Of a stretch of DNA of 64,000 nt, positions 63,501-64,000 are shown one piece after another (the stretch's first letter is position 1; each line of letters starts with the position of its first letter). The notes under the pieces were generated by a model. That model saw only the letters and a program-made list of their open reading frames with translations. It was not told where the DNA came from and made no database searches. Both the position numbers and the translations under genes were made by a program. The stretch comes from an uncultured Verrucomicrobiae bacterium. GTDB taxonomy: Bacteria > Verrucomicrobiota > Verrucomicrobiia > Limisphaerales > UBA1096. The DNA lies in contig CALJHX010000019.1 of the NCBI GenBank assembly GCA_937770485.1, forward strand, positions 39,496 through 103,495, read 5' to 3'.

Positions 63501-64000
63501 TCAGGCCTGATCCAGCGCCGGCTGCTGTGACTGGATGTTGCCGGAGTTGTAGGGCCAGTCGTCCTCGGTATGCACCGGGTTGCCCGCCGGGTCGATGATC
63601 CGGGGGCTGACAAAAATCATGAGGTTTTTCTTCTCCGTGTGCGAACGCTCGCTGCGGAACAACCGGCCGATGAATGGCAAGTCGCCGAGCATCGGCACCT
63701 TGTCCTTCACCTTGACGACGTTCTCGGCGATCAACCCGCCGAGCACCAGCGTCTGGCCGTCCCAGACATGCACCGTGGAGGTGATGTAACGCACGCGGAT
63801 GCTGGGCAGTGCCAGCGGCTGCTGCAGCGCGCCCGACACGGTGTTGCCAACACCGGCAATCACCTGGTTCTTGAACGGCGCATCCTCGTACCCGAGGAAC
63901 TCGGTGATCTTCGGGATCACGGTCAGGTGAATGGTGTAACCGTCGGAGGCCACATACGGGATCACGTCGAGCGTGGTGCCGAAAGGCATCGTGGTGGTCT
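63501..64000 (-). CDS. Type II-like secretin, C-terminal part (runs off right edge)
   Basis: The frame is open to the window edge, where it reads TTTMPFG. It covers the end of the secretin domain: TTLDVIPYV, TVHVWDGQTLVLGGLI and the signature VPMLGDLPFIGRLFRSE followed by KKNLMIFVSPRII. This is the outer-membrane channel of type II secretion or type IV pilus systems (GspD/PilQ); the subtype cannot be settled from 166 residues. It is the first visible gene of the long minus-strand operon, followed by the exonuclease and large exported proteins. Together with the pseudopilins at the left edge it suggests an active type II-like system. Confidence 0.88.
   Translation of the reverse strand, partial: TTTMPFGTTLDVIPYVASDGYTIHLTVIPKITEFLGYEDAPFKNQVIAGVGNTVSGALQQPLALPSIRVRYITSTVHVWDGQTLVLGGLIAENVVKVKDKVPMLGDLPFIGRLFRSERSHTEKKNLMIFVSPRIIDPAGNPVHTEDDWPYNSGNIQSQQPALDQA

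Overview
The window looks like a chromosomal segment of a PVC-superphylum bacterium, most probably Verrucomicrobiota. The evidence is the type II-like pseudopilins with an H-x9-DG tail, the DUF1552/DUF1592 (planctomycete-type cytochrome) pair, the ThuA-like and isochorismatase-ThuA proteins, a BBP2-type porin, and several very large secreted proteins that share an FYR-type C-terminal module. No tRNA, rRNA, CRISPR array, integrase or transposase was seen. The call is from family content only; there is no rRNA gene to confirm it.

Layout. 0-1 kb: two pseudopilins, one cut by the window edge. 1.1-4.2 kb: a four-gene minus-strand operon (DUF3299 protein, His-rich lipoprotein, FtsX-type permease, LolD-type ATPase) that resembles zinc-linked transporter operons. 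4.4-5.4 kb: porin with a structured leader and a good terminator. 5.9-6.7 kb: YgjP-like metallopeptidase. 6.8-18.5 kb: one giant MBG/YDG-domain surface protein (about 3,900 aa once a frameshift near its 3' end is repaired), followed by a small MBG paralogue. 19.4-24 kb: REC-PAS-SpoIIE phosphatase, isochorismatase-ThuA fusion and ThuA protein. 24.4-27.4 kb: AsmA/TamB-like protein. 27.4-28.2 kb: gene remnants. 28.2-32.4 kb: amidohydrolase-DUF1552-DUF1592 operon flanked by two copies of a small element with inverted ends. 32.9-43.1 kb: second giant (M11-like pseudo-protease, PKD, Calx-beta, TSP3, PQQ propeller, DUF5122 propeller), split by one frameshift in a Gly/Asp repeat. 43.2-64 kb: a nearly gapless minus-strand gene string running secretin, 5'-3' exonuclease, 629-aa and 687-aa secreted proteins, beta-helix-like adhesin, subtilase, and a third giant Calx-beta/DUF5122 protein broken into four reading frames.

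The most unusual signals are these. (1) The palindrome TTGGCCAA (often CTTGGCCAAG) occurs about 27 times where about one is expected, and is absent from 6.6-19.6 kb and 43.4-61.0 kb. (2) The first giant contains eight cassettes made of Ala-Val-rich repeats around a conserved core, and most of them interrupt otherwise recognisable domains. An MBG domain is split by a PA14 domain that is itself split by discoidin-like domains and cassettes, so the domains are nested. (3) A strongly AT-rich block at about 43.4-58.6 kb has one edge inside a gene. (4) The frameshifts that are visible all fall in the giant genes. (5) Two zincin-like domains have lost their catalytic His/Glu residues.

Functionally, the right-hand operon joins an outer-membrane secretin with large exported proteins, and the left edge carries pseudopilins. 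This is consistent with a type II-like export route feeding a surface of very large adhesin or matrix proteins, but that link is inference.
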